Assembly (NCBI GenBank): GCA_947579665.1 | Contig: OX388341.1 | Coordinates: 1,116,001 to 1,180,000 of the forward strand | Reading direction: 5' to 3' | From: Sympetrum striolatum | Taxonomy: Eukaryota; Arthropoda; Insecta; Odonata; Libellulidae | Length of the DNA: 64,000 nt | Shown: piece after piece, positions 12,901 to 24,905 of the stretch | How positions within the stretch are numbered: the stretch's first letter is position 1 | Layout of the letters: each line of letters begins with the position of its first letter | The notes under the pieces: model-generated | Databases searched by the model: none | The model's input: the letters and a program-made list of their open reading frames with translations, nothing else | Told to the model about the DNA's origin: nothing | Program-made: the position numbers and the translations under genes

Positions 12901-14394
12901 ATATTTTAACAATGGATTTGAACTTCCACTCAGTAAAGCCTCAACTGATTGAGTTTATTCTTACACATCTTGAACATAAGTTTGTTTTCGGGATAAGAAA
13001 CTATACAGATAACCACAAAATGTAAATTTACTTAGGCCACCATTCACCTTCTCAACGGAGGTAGACGGTAACTTTATTTATAAATTACTGTGAAGATTCT
13101 ACGCTGAATGTATTTAGGGGATCAAGGAAATAATTTATCTTAAAAGTTATTCATTATTTACTGGAGAAGGAATTATTATATCAGACCATTTGCATTGCCG
13201 ATATTTTACCGTCATACGTCACTCGCGGAGTACATAGATAAATCTTAAAATCTTAACCAAGTCCCGTACATAGACATATCGGCAAAGTGTTTACCGAGAT
13301 CAAACTAGCATTTTTCGAAGCCTTATCACTTGGATCCAAAAGGAACTTCACATATTCCTGACATATTACTATGTGAGACTGTCAATGTTATTAATCGATC
13401 GAAAATATTTTCAGAAATAAAATAATTGCAAATATTAAACGTCGTTAACATCACGATCTATTTAGGTTTGTAATCAAATACTTTACTGCTCACTTAACCC
13501 AATACTAACACTTATAATATAATGAATTTCGACTTAAAAGCATAGTTCCACAGACTGATTTCGGTAATGTTGTTACTCTATAGTCATGGCTTTTATCGTT
13601 CCGTCTAATATGGCGTTATATCTTGCACTTAATCATTCCCGAGATCTACGGCTACGTTCCTGGGCATTAATTAACATACCACTTCATTTTGTACGTGTCA
13701 TGAATTCTCACCAACAACCTCATGTTATAAGTATAACCAAGATAAAACAATAAAACATACCTTCTGGTTCCATGATGCACCATTTCTTATTTAATGTCTA
13801 TAGTTTTTTCTTCACGCAAGAAATATAACAATAGCTTCTTTGTCCATTCTCGGAATCACACTTATTCAGTTACTGATGATATCCTCTCAATGATGACCTG
13901 TCGAAAATTTGCGGCTTCATTCGGTGTAGAAAGAAGAAAACTGCTCCTTTAGTAGATTTGTGGGGGAATGTCAGAGGGGCAGAAGCTATTATGTATTCCT
14001 CACTTTCATACGTAGATACGTTTTAATACATTGTAACCGAAAAGCTCATTCGCTACATCAACCTGCTTTTAGGATATATAAGCCAGAAAGGAAGAAGCTA
14101 TATGTATGCCTCACTTTCGTACGTAGATACATTTGGATACATTGTCACGGGAAAGCTCATTCATTAATAACAACCTGAACGCATCTCATTCAAACTATAT
14201 GAGATTAAATATTACGTTGATACAGATTTTTAGACTTAATTGTAACTCACATTTCGTGGTATATATGTTTGTAAAGTCTGGTATTTGCTATCTATCAACA
14301 ATTACGAAGCATGTGTTACGATCAAGGTTATTACACTGTTATTTATGAAATTTAACATCCCCGTTGAGAATCAACGGGCACTTCTGCTAGTATA

Positions 14395-17300
14395 TCTATA
14401 AAAATGCCTGTATGTTTGTATGTATGTATATTCCAGATAATCTCGAAAACTAGACGTTGCACAATGTTCAAACTTTTAACATCGTTAAATGTTTTTCCGG
14501 GGATGATCAAGTGGTATTTATAATTTCCCGAAAATCCATGCTTCGAACTCAGACGAGTAAAATAGTTTGCATAAGAAATACACGTAAAGTTAATTTTTTT
14601 CGTTGCAGGGTTCATTACTTTTGAAAAAGTAAATTAGAAAGAATGGTCGTAAGAAGTCGAAATGAGCATCAAAAGAAGGAAAATAGAATAAAGATTTTTA
14701 TTTTGGTCGAGAAATATCGTTTTTGATTCGAAATTGCGAGAATTTCGATAAAATATACGAACATTTTGACTAAATTACCATGTATAAACAAACCCATTCC
14801 CTTGACGATACAAATTTTTTTAAATTCGAATTTTGTTGACGAGTCTGTAGCAACCAAGTTTTATTTACATCAACTTAATTGTTTACCGTCTTTTTCGTAT
14901 AATGAAATGAGTTTTATATCAGTGGTTTACTGAAAATGGATTACTATCGATCAATTCAACTGATTTCGTATAAATATCCAGGTACGTTGCTTAAGTTTTG
15001 AAGTATATTCTTCTGAATTAAGTATTAAATCTAATCTATTTGCATTGATGTATATATAGCAATTTACAGAAATGGAGTTTGCGAAGGACGAAAAGAATTC
15101 CCAGATTCGTAGTTTGTTATCCTTGATGAGTTGAACGGCGAGTTGTTAAGTTGTAGCAAATCTCTAACATCATATACCAGACCAAAATGGTAAGGCAATT
15201 TTATTTTGTTAAATGCAGGATGCAAAAATTGATATTAACGTTGTTTTTAAGTGCTTCCACTCCATATTCATTTACTAACCTTCTTTTATTGGTGTTTATT
15301 TTTTGTTTCTATTTTGACATTGCGATTACTTTTGTGTTTCGTGTTTATATTACACATTTTAAGATTGAGATATGAGTCAGCTCCATACTACATTTACTTT
15401 CCGTAAATAATATTCATATTTGGTTATTTGAGTGAAATTTATTTTATTTCTGTCATTTACGTTTAACGCTTGATTCATTTGTCCCCTTGTACTTGTATGA
15501 AAATGTGACTTTAAACGTGGTACTGCTTATCCTTATGTGATCTTAGAATATATTTATATATAAATATATTTCAAAACAAGGGAAATCGATACAGATTCTT
15601 ATTTTGGCTGAGAAATGTCGTATGCGATTTGAAATTGCGAGAATTTCGATAAAATATACGAAAATTTAGTCTAAATTTTCATGTTGTAAACAAACCCATT
15701 CCCTTAACGATCAAGGTAATTGTTGATTCCGAACTCATGTGTAATTCTATAAGAAGACATGGCGGATCAATGGCCAGTTAAAATAAATTTCGAAAATAAG
15801 AGTTGAAGATTTATGATGAAGAAAAAATTGAATGGCATTTTAAAATTTGTTGTGACAAACAATATCCTGTGAAGAAACTCACTTTGAAAGGTACGGAAAT
15901 TTTTCCATTGATTTTTTCAATTTTCTTTAAGCGTCTGTGAAAACCGAGTTTTGCTTATGGTAACGTAATTGTTAACTGAATTTTCAATGAAATAAAACGA
16001 TTTTGAAATTCCTACGTTGATAGAATTTGCATTCTCGCTGTCAATTCCACTGATTTAAAATAATAACGTGGTAAGTTGTGGACATCTCTCATATTATTTT
16101 TGAGTTTTGACGGAAATTACGGACGTTCTTAGTTATTATGTTTAATCAGTCTTTGTTTTCTTTTAAGTTTTGAGCGACGAGTGGTCAGGAGCGAATAAGC
16201 AACATTTCAAAGCCTAAAAAGGTAAAGCGATTTCAGTTATCTGTAGACCTCAAAAAATCTAAGATATTGTACTAGAATGGGTAATCCCTTACTTCAATCC
16301 AAATCCAAACTACAGCCCGCGGGCCGCATCTGCTGTTTGATAGTTAATAAAGCTGAAAAGTTTGGAGACCCCTACTTGAAACGCAGTATATTGTGGATAT
16401 CATAGACACAAGTATAATAGTTTTTGAAATCATTTCTCAGTTTTTCAATCACAAATGAATCAAGTCTATTCTACTGCACTATAATACTATGCTATTTTGT
16501 GTTGAAAATTTTTACTGCAACAGGTGTAAAAACGTTTCAAAAACTTATGTAACATTAATGGCCGGTATTTTAATGTATATTTTGCGTTGTTTATAACTTT
16601 AATCTTCATATAAATGGCTTTGTCTTTTCATAATATTGTTTATCAGTTTCAATATTATGAAATTGCATGATTTTATGTATTGTTAATTGTTGAAAGTGAA
16701 AAATTCTGTTTTTTTTTCGAAACCGTATAGAAATATCTAATGCTGCGGAAATTATAGCTGCAGTAGTAATATCAACGTTCAATTTAATTACGAGCATTGT
16801 GATCAACTTACTGATTTATGCATTTCGTTATGAATATATAGTATGATTTACCTAGGTGTTTACTGGACGGAGTACCACGTCGAAATAAAACTCTGATATT
16901 GAAAACAGCTAACCCAAATGTCAATACATATTTAACACACTGTACGCTGAAATTTATTAATTTGACCTCAGCCGAAGAATAGGTTATAATTCTTAAACAT
17001 CTTGAACATAAGTTTGTTTTCGGGATAAGAAACTATACAGATAACCACAAAATGTAAATTTACTTAAGCCACTATACACCTTCTGAACGGAGGTAGGTGG
17101 TGTCTGTATTTATTGATTACTGTGAAGATTCTACGCTGAATGTATTTTGTGGGTCCAGGAAATAATTTATTTTAGAGGTTTTTCATTAGTTACTGGAGAA
17201 GGAATTAATATATCAGATCATTTACATTACCAATATTTTCCCCAGCCATACGTCACTCGCAGAGTACATAAATCTAAAAATCTTAACCAAGTCCCGTACA

Positions 17301-18355
17301 CGGACATATCGGCAAAGTGTTTACCGAGATCAAACTAGCATTTTTCGGAGCCTTATCACTTGGATCCAAAAGGAACTTTCCTGACATATTTCTGTGTGAG
17401 ACTGCCAATGTTATTATTCGATCTAAAATATTTTCAGCAATAAAATAATTGCAAATATTTATTAGGTTTGTAATCAAATACTTTTCTGCTGACTTAACCC
17501 AATGCACTTATCATATAATGAATTTCGACTTACGAGAATAGCTCCACAGACTGATTTCAATAAAGTTGTCCCTCTATTGTCATGGCTTTTATCGTTTCTT
17601 CCTAATATGGCGTTTTGTCTTGCACTTCATCATTCCCGAGATCTACGACTACGTTTCTGGGCATTAATTAACATACCACTACATTTTATACGGGTCACGA
17701 ATTCTCACTAACAACCTCATATTAGAAGTATAGCCAAGATAAAACAATGAAACATACCTTCTGGTTCCATGATACACCATTTTTTATTTAATGTCTATAG
17801 TTTTTTCTTCACGTAAGAAATACAACAATGACGTCTTTGTCCATTCTCGGAATTACACTTATTCAGTTACTGACGATATCCTCTCAATGATGACCAGTCG
17901 AAAGTTTGCGGCTTCAGTCGGCGTAGAAAGAAGAAAAATGCTCCTTTAGGAGATAAAAGTCAGAGGGGAAGAAGCTATTATGTATGCCTCTTCTCATACG
18001 TAGATACATTTTCGTACATTGTTACCGAAAAGCTCATTCAGATACTAGAACCTGCCTTTAGATATAAAGAAGATGTAAGCCAAGGGAGAAGAAGCTAAAG
18101 TAAGCCTCACTTTCATAAGTAGATACATTTTGACACATTGTCACGGAAAAGATCATCAACCTGCGTTAAATTGAATATTGAGTTAGAGTGGATTTGTAGA
18201 CTTAATTGTAATTTACATTTCTTGATATATTGGTTTGAAAGTTTGGTATTCGCTATTTAACAACAATTATGAAGAATTTGTTACGATCAAGGTTATTACA
18301 CTGATATTTATGAAATTAAATATCCCCGTTGAGAATCAACGGGTACTTCTGCTAG
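14395..18355 (+). mobile_element. Non-autonomous Helitron, copy 3
   Basis: Starts TCTATAAAAATGCCTG directly after copy 2 and ends in the shared hairpin, TACTTCTG and CTAG at 18352-18355, followed by T. It is collinear with copy 1 along almost 4 kb, with scattered substitutions and small indels; for example the region around 16.1-17.9 kb matches 9.9-11.7 kb nearly base for base. This suggests copies 1 and 3 share a fairly recent full-length source, while copy 2 is a deletion derivative. No replication-initiator or helicase frame is present. Confidence 0.85.
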
Positions 18356-21300
18356 TAATATAATAAAAATATTGGATTATCATATAATGGGTTTTATAAT
18401 CCTTTGTTTCGTGTATATTGTTTTATAAATTTCTCTCAAAAATCAATAGAAATTAAATGTATCAAATATAATGAATATGTATTTGCCTTCTCACTGTATA
18501 AACTCTTGTTCAATGAATAAATAAAAGTTCTCCAGATATTTATATATTATTTTTCAGAACAACGAAAATTTATTTTTTTCTATCTTGTCTTCAAAATCAG
18601 ATCCTTCGAGACATCTTTTCATCAGATCTAGAGATTATATTAAAATATGTCGTTTTGCTAAATTTGTGTAAGTATCGATTTGATTCAATTGGACATTAAT
18701 AAAATTTTCTCCTCTTCTCCAGTACAGGGTATTTAGTTTTCATTGATAATCTTCAGCAAGGCCGGTTGTAAAACTACTTTGCATTTGCGAAATACGAATT
18801 CCATATATTTCAATTGCCAGCAATTGATGCTGTGCACAGGAAAACGAGGCTAAATAAAGGAGGGCATAATGCATCTGCTTGAATGCCACAGTTGGAAACA
18901 AAATGATTAAAACAAGTGAGTTTGATCACGAGCATCGATGTAACTGAGCCCATGGACTGGTGGCCCTGGAAGCTTCGAAAAATAAATAAGAGTGTGCTAT
19001 CCCTCGAATAAATTACGAGAAATAATGACCATGAATGATTATTTGTAACTATTGTCAAATTATAGTCTAAAAAACGACTGTTAACATTTTACGGTTTCTT
19101 TCGATTTCATATCAGTATGTTTGGAGGCTGCAGCAACCATAGCCACATATATTCACACTCCTTGTTATGAAGATCAGACGGAAAACAGGCTCGATGTTCG
19201 CCGAGAACAATCTATAATTTATATCCTTTGTGAGCCAGATTACTGGAAGAGGAACACATAAGTGCACATGACACCGCAAAGAACACATTTCTATGCATTC
19301 TATCAGTGCAGTTATTCACTTATGCCTCATTAGCTTTCATTTTGACAGATGTTTGAAACATTTTTCTTTACCTTGTATCAAATGAATGATTAAAAAGAAT
19401 CTATTCGTCAGAAAATGATAGCAGGGATATTCTACTGTATTCTTTAGTACTTATCTGAGACTTTTTTCTCACAAACATCTCCTTCAATCGAGTTTAAGGA
19501 TCAGCAGTCAGATGTAAAGTGTACATTCTCGGACTACAACAGAAACCCAATTGTACTCCATATGTCTGTTTTCTGCCAACTGAGCCTCAAAAGATTCCGA
19601 AATGTATGGAGAAGATAATCAGAACATATTACTAATGAAGCAACGCAGACAACCGCTTTCAGACCAAACTCTTGTTTGTCCATCCCTTTTAAGCCTCGCA
19701 TTTTCCTAAAGATCGGAATTAAATTCGCCCGCCGATGTCAATCCCTCCCTTTAATACGGCGCGCCCTCGCTTTAATAAACGCCGGAGATACTGCGTCCGG
19801 GAAATAATATCGGCGAGGGATTTGACGAGAAGGGGAAAATAAGTGACGCAATTAACTAACCTTTCATTGTGCCTTGAATAGAGCGGAGGAAAACTTGGTC
19901 GATTTTCATTTTTAGCATGACCTTCCATTATGCGAGCATGTATGTGCATTGGGAGGCGTGGATTCTCATATCCCACGCCACATCCTGCCAATTTCTTTCC
20001 CCGAGCCTTTCCATCAACCCCCATATCCTAAAGCGAAGTTGCTTTCGCGAATGAAAGGGGATGAGATTCCAAAAAGCTCTGTTCTTCCGGGAAAACGTAT
20101 GTGAGACAAAAATGGATCCGCAGTCGACTCCAGCTTATCCGGGAGTGCGATATCGATATTTGCGAAAACAAAAGAATAAACCGATCGGAAGCTTAGACGT
20201 GGTAGCCCTCTGCGAATGCCGGTAGGAAGCGGAAAAAATGACAGAAGCTAACCAGATATATATACGTGAGCGTAAGGTCTAATTATCAATTAGAACGTAA
20301 AGCAGGCTTTTTAACGACCTCTAGTTTAAAAAATAGACTATACTTGGGATCAAAAGTGTAATTAGCTGTCTCCAAATGTATGAAAAGTTCTGTTTACAGC
20401 GATACAAATAATGTTGTTTTCTAAGGTACCAAAATAATATTATTAAATTGTTTTTCTTTAACATTCTTTATAACGAATAATATAATATAACTTTATGAAT
20501 TACGATCACGTCGCTTACTTCACTCACGTATTTTTATTATGTTTAATAATACATCCGTATTAGCTTCAATTTTCCCCACCAAGGAGTATGGTCAATATAT
20601 ACTAGCATTAAAGATGGTTAAAGATACGAGAAGGTCATTCAATGCTTTCATGATGATGATGATGATACAAGAATGAGATGATGCAGCATTTCAGGAGGAC
20701 ACAGTAACTAAATTTGACGTAGAGCTCGTTAAATGTTATAATTATCACAATGAACAGTAAAGTTCTAATTGGTGCAATGCACTGCACAACTTGTGTAGTG
20801 GCCAAAGATGATAGTTCGCTTCGGAATCACATTAGTTCGCCGACGCTATATTCTCGATATATTCTTCTCTTTCACATGGACCTCACCAATAAACCATCCA
20901 TCTGATGATTAAGTCAGAAATCATCAGTTTCTTTATTAGAAGCGATCCAATTTTCCGCCCCTATCCCTCGGTTCGATTCCCTCTCTTTGACTTCAATTTC
21001 AAATCCGCGCATTCGCAAGTCAGTGTTTTTTGGGGCAATAGAATGTAACGAATAAAGTAAACCTTCGAGTGAGATCTTCTTTGTGTAGTATGAGAGGACG
21101 GTGATGAGATCAGACACATTCGAAGTACAAATTAGATAGAGTCACGCATAAATCGCTATCCTTGCAGCACTTCGCTCAGGAGCCCTTCCTTCGACTCCCT
21201 TTAACGATAAATTGGTGGGAACTCGGTACTTCTGTTAGGGAGCAACGATTTCTTCTACCCAATGATCTCCCTCGATCCACCCCCACCTTCAATCTCCCCA

Positions 21301-21389
21301 TTCTTCACTCTCCCCTGCGCGTCCTTTGTATCTATAGATACGCACTTATTCCTCATATGAATATGGGTGTGCATGTGTATTCTCGCTAA
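18356..21389. other. Unannotated stretch with a CpG-rich island
   Basis: No supportable gene. 19.70-20.25 kb is clearly richer in G+C and CpG than its surroundings (segments such as GGCGCGCCCTCGC), without a recognisable coding frame; the 101-codon minus-strand frame at 19719-20024 has no domain I know. A (GAT)n microsatellite lies at 20650-20667. The rest is AT-rich. Confidence 0.5.
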
Positions 21390-22965
21390 AAAAATAGAGA
21401 ACCGATAGTCTCAAAACATTGAAAGTTTGCAAATTACTATGTTTTATTTGAATGACTGACCCCGGTTCGATCCCAGAGGATTCGAAGCTTTTCCATTAGA
21501 ATTGCACGTTAAGTTCAATTTTGTTCGTTGCAGGCTTCATTTTTTTGCAAACTTACATTAGATATAACTGCCATATGAAAACATAAATAAAAGAGGAGAC
21601 AACAGAGAAAAGCATAAAAAGGACGAACAATGAACAAATATTCTAATTTCGTTCGTTGGTTATCGGTTTCGAATCGCATCTGCAAAACGTTTAACAAAAT
21701 GCACGAAAACGTTTTACAATGTCGTGACTGTGTGCAACCCATCCCCATGACGACCAATGCGATGTTTGAGGCCGAGCTCATGAGTTTTGAACGCATTCAG
21801 CCCCGTTTAAAGTAAGGGTAGGAATCAATGATCAATTATACATTTACTTATTTTTCGTGCCTAATTTATATGTATTTAATACGAGATTATTTCCCCGGAG
21901 AAAAACAACTATTAGTACCCAATCTATACACACAGTTACGCTTAAACATTTCAATTTTATAAGTGAACAAATGACATATTTAATCACCTACATATAATAA
22001 TCAAATTTAAAAAGTTGGTTAGAATATTTTTATATACCGTTGTTTGAGACTTTAAATAACATGCTTTTATAAAAATAAGGAATTAATATAAAAATTCCTC
22101 GGGAAAATATTTCTTATTTTAAAGAAATAATTTCATAGAGAGGCAAATTCTAATTGATCTGTGCAATGAGACGGTTTTTGGTGTTATCCTGTGGAACTCC
22201 TTCATAATAAATGAAAAGAACAACTTTGTTGAGTCCACAAATTTTAATAATCACAATCACGACCTAGGTTTCGTTACTGCGTAACATCCTCAAACTTGAG
22301 GATGTTACGCAGTAACGAAACCTAGGTCGTGATTGTGATTATTAAAATTTGTGGACTCAACAAAGTTGTTCTTTTCATTTATTGATCTGTGCAAGTTAAC
22401 AACGACTCTTATTAGCTTAGAGCTCTTAATTTATACAGCAGTTATCACTTTTATATCCCCATTAAATCTACGAACAGTTCAAGTATTCTATATTACAATT
22501 TTATAAGTCTATGTGTGACTTTTTACTTACAAGTAAAGAACCAAAAGTGCAAAACTGGTGCCTTATCATGAGTCTACACCTCGCAGCTTCTTTTCTCGTA
22601 ACTAAAGCTGTTTCAATTCCAGCCGTTCTCATAAGAGCTGCGAATTTAATCGTTTGAATTCTCCTTTTGTGTAGCAAATTCAATAGGTTATAATCATTGA
22701 AACTTGCTTTTAAAAAGTTTCATTAGAAGGGCATTCTACAAATATTCTCACCTTTTCATTTTCACAACATCGATTATAAATTTTGAACCAAAATTATGAA
22801 AAGATAAGATAAGGGATAAGATGCAGGGATTCAAACATTTTTTTAAATATCCGCTTTTGATAGTATAGTATTAAACTAAGAAGAGACATTCTCCTCCCTA
22901 CAACTAAATCATATGATCATACTTTTATCTCCCTGTTGAGTATCAACGAGCACTTCAGGTAGTAT
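21390..22965 (+). mobile_element. Old, diverged Helitron relative
   Basis: The left part repeats the order seen inside the Helitron 5' region: GGTTCGATCCCAGAGG, a CACGTTAAGTTCAATTTTGT-type segment, GTTCGTTGCAGG, then a TTTGCAAA block. The right end is a decayed Helitron terminus: CCCTGTTGAGTATCAACGAG can still form an imperfect hairpin, followed by CACTTCAGGTAGT where the young copies have CACTTCTGCTAGT. The middle is hard to align. The element is split by the palindromic insertion at 22167-22380. The 5' boundary is approximate. Confidence 0.6.
22167..22380. mobile_element. Palindromic insertion with 14-bp target duplication, hammerhead-like
   Basis: The inserted DNA is flanked by identical 14-bp direct repeats, ATTGATCTGTGCAA, at 22153-22166 and 22381-22394. 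Most of it is a perfect inverted repeat: arms 22206-22293 and 22296-22383 (88 bp each) around a 2-bp centre; the last three arm bases overlap the right direct repeat. Reading out from the centre, the arm gives TTGAGGA, a stem GTTAC-GCA-GTAAC, GAAAC, the self-complementary ACCTAGGT and C. That is a type I hammerhead layout with one changed core base (U for C at the first core position). The outer arm ends TTCTTTTCATTTATT. I infer a Penelope-like terminal fragment inserted as an inverted dimer; the 14-bp duplication fits retrotransposition better than a MITE. Confidence 0.6.
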
Positions 22966-23785
22966 AAAATATGTTTTTAAAACATGACAATGGATGGATA
23001 TACATCTACCAGCCGTTAATGAACGTGGGGCCGTAAGTTGTCAATCAATTTCTTCTGTTTCTCATTATCTTTCCTGTAAAGAATGAGTTTCGAAAACGAC
23101 CAGCTTTCGAGTCTACCTCTCATATTCTGCGTTCAATGTCAGATCGGCCGAAATAGAATGGAGGTCGAATAATTCTGAATACATTTAGCGATCGCAACGT
23201 AATCTCCTTTTGAAATCTAAGTTCTCTGGCCGTAATTCGTGGAACGGCACTAGAAATGATAAATAAACTTGGTAAGATAGCGGTCGTCGATTAAATTTTT
23301 ACTGTGGAAATTACCAAGTTTGTAATCTCCTTTCTTCAAAAAGATTCCCAATCTTGCATCAAAGAGCCTTTTTATTGTTTTATCGCGGAAATTTCTAACA
23401 GATATTATCGCCATGAGCTTGAGTGTTTGCATCTTCCACATAATGTGGCTCTCCTTTTCACACGGACAAACTTGGAGTATTTTTATTACTTCACCGCTCA
23501 CTTTTCGGTTCTTATTCGTGAGGCAACTTCTATGAATGTCACATTGAGAGGTGAAATGGCAATGGAAGAATCCAAACGTAACTTTTCAAAGAAATTTAAT
23601 TATGAAGATATTACTCAGAGATAAAAAAACGTTGCTATTTTCTGCCATCACTCAACAGATCACTGAACAACGAAAATTCGTTTTCATTTGACATTTCTCT
23701 GTTTATGAGAGTGAAAATAATAAGTAATAGAAAAATGTTAACTTAGAGATAGGCAAAGCAATACTACGTATTATCGCTCTAATTA
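22966..23785. other. Unannotated stretch
   Basis: No gene I can support. Two overlapping frames on opposite strands (23250-23501 minus, 23304-23624 plus, 106 codons) show no recognised domain. The plus frame is the longer, but its composition is unremarkable and it has no recognisable neighbour. Confidence 0.4.
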
Positions 23786-23925
23786 TGCATAATCGTTATC
23801 GGACCGTTGTTATTTTTAATATACATCAACGAACTTAATAACAACATTTACAGCAAAGTTAGGATATTCGCGGAAGACACGATTTTTCACAGGGAAATGG
23901 AGAGTTCAGAGGATAGATTAACCAT
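23786..23925 (+). pseudogene. LINE reverse-transcriptase fragment, 5' part
   Basis: In one frame from about 23794 the DNA reads VIGPLLFLIYINELNN, then SKVRIFAEDTIFHR. This is the GPLLFLIYINDL block followed by the catalytic FADD block of a jockey/CR1-type non-LTR reverse transcriptase. The catalytic FADD has become FAED, replacing an essential aspartate, so the copy could not work even if it were intact. The reading frame continues in a fragment at 24.45 kb after an inserted repeat. Confidence 0.75.
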
Positions 23926-24440
23926 TTATGATAATAATAAAGGACTTTATTCACGGCAAGGTTGAGACTATAAAGTCTCTTCTTACATCAAACCTTTCGT
24001 TACATAAATTTAAAAAAGAGAGCTTGAAAAATATACACAGAAGAAGACTACTTTGTGGATTTTGAAAAACCTAATCTTAGAGCTTAGGAAAAAATGTCTA
24101 CTTAAGGAGAACACCCTCAAGATGGGGTGGGGTGGGAAAAACTGTGAAACCTACAGATATAAATAGCTATATTCAGCGATGAAATCAGATTAAATGAGAT
24201 TTAAAAGACAAGAAGACAAACCAATAAAATCAATATCGTACAAAGATAATAAAAAAAAACAAATTGTTATAAATTTAAAAGTAAGTAAGAAACAAAATAG
24301 ACTGATAAATAAATGAAAGATTAATCAAAAACAGTGTAAACAATCAAAAAGAAGAAAATAATAAATAATTAAACTATAGAAGATTAAGATAAGAAAATAC
24401 ATTCATTAAGACAACGGATAAGGTAAGCGGAAAACTACTT
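23926..24440 (-). mobile_element. Retroelement 3' tail inserted in the LINE relic
   Basis: Begins on the plus strand with ATAATAATAAAGGACTTTAT, which in reverse is an AATAAAG..TTATTATTAT tail typical of non-LTR elements with simple 3' repeats. The same order of segments (AATAATAATAA, a TTTAT box, GTCTCTTCTT, AAAAACCTA, a GGGGTGGGAAAAACTG-like block, then AGCTA) recurs at 49.76-50.08 kb, so this is a dispersed family. It sits between the two halves of the 23.8-24.9-kb reverse transcriptase and so is the younger insertion. No coding frame is seen; the right boundary is approximate. Confidence 0.5.
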
Positions 24441-24444
24441 AAAT

Positions 24445-24905
24445 ACAATTACGAAATGGTGCGACGATTGGCAATTAGAGCTAAATGTAGAAAAATGTTC
24501 AGTAGCTAACTTCTTCCTAAGAAAATACATAAAAAATGATTATTCGTACAGCCTCCATGGGGTAAAGTTAATGACAGAAGAATCGGTAAATATCTTGGAG
24601 TAACTCTCACGAATAATCTATCATGGAGTGCCCACATCCGAAATATATGTGGAAAAGCACTTAAGAAACTCGGCTTCGTCAAAAGAATAGTCGGCAGGAG
24701 CGAAGAAAAAGTTCGCGAGCGATGTTACTTAGCGTTAGTTAGGCCTCACCTTGAGTATGCATGTAGTGTATGGGAGATGTCATACTCGGGATTTAGAAAA
24801 AGTACAACGAAAGACGATACGATTTGTAAGGAATTGCTACGATAAAACAGCGAGTGTTACTCAGATGATAGCCAAAAGGCGGCTTGCAGGGGCTGCAGGA
24901 CATAG
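24445..24905 (+). pseudogene. LINE reverse-transcriptase fragment, 3' part
   Basis: The translation gives WCDDWQLELNVEKCSV, then KYLGVTLTNNLSWSAHI, then RCYLALVRPHLEYACSVW. These are standard blocks just after the catalytic site in jockey/CR1-like elements: the W-LNVEKC block, the KYLG block and the RPHLEYA-VW block. Frame shifts follow the VW block, after which RKTIRFVRN and SVTQMIAKRR can be read in another frame. No endonuclease domain or intact end is present. A shorter relative lies at 56.42 kb. Confidence 0.8.

Larger units (their letters stand above)
12134..14390 (+). mobile_element. Non-autonomous Helitron, copy 2 (internally rearranged)
   Basis: Starts TCTATAAAAATGCCTG four bases after the CTAG end of copy 1, and ends with the same hairpin plus CTAG at 14387-14390. 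At 2.26 kb it is shorter than copies 1 and 3. One block is missing where the copy-1 sequence from about 8757 to 10133 should be. A second block (copy 1 about 10205-10770) is replaced by an unrelated ~160-bp segment at 12.80-12.965 kb. The rest aligns with copies 1 and 3, for example the ends and the TATGTATGCCTC module near 14.0-14.15 kb. Head-to-tail Helitrons are known from other genomes and fit insertion into, or replication from, a neighbouring end. Confidence 0.85.
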
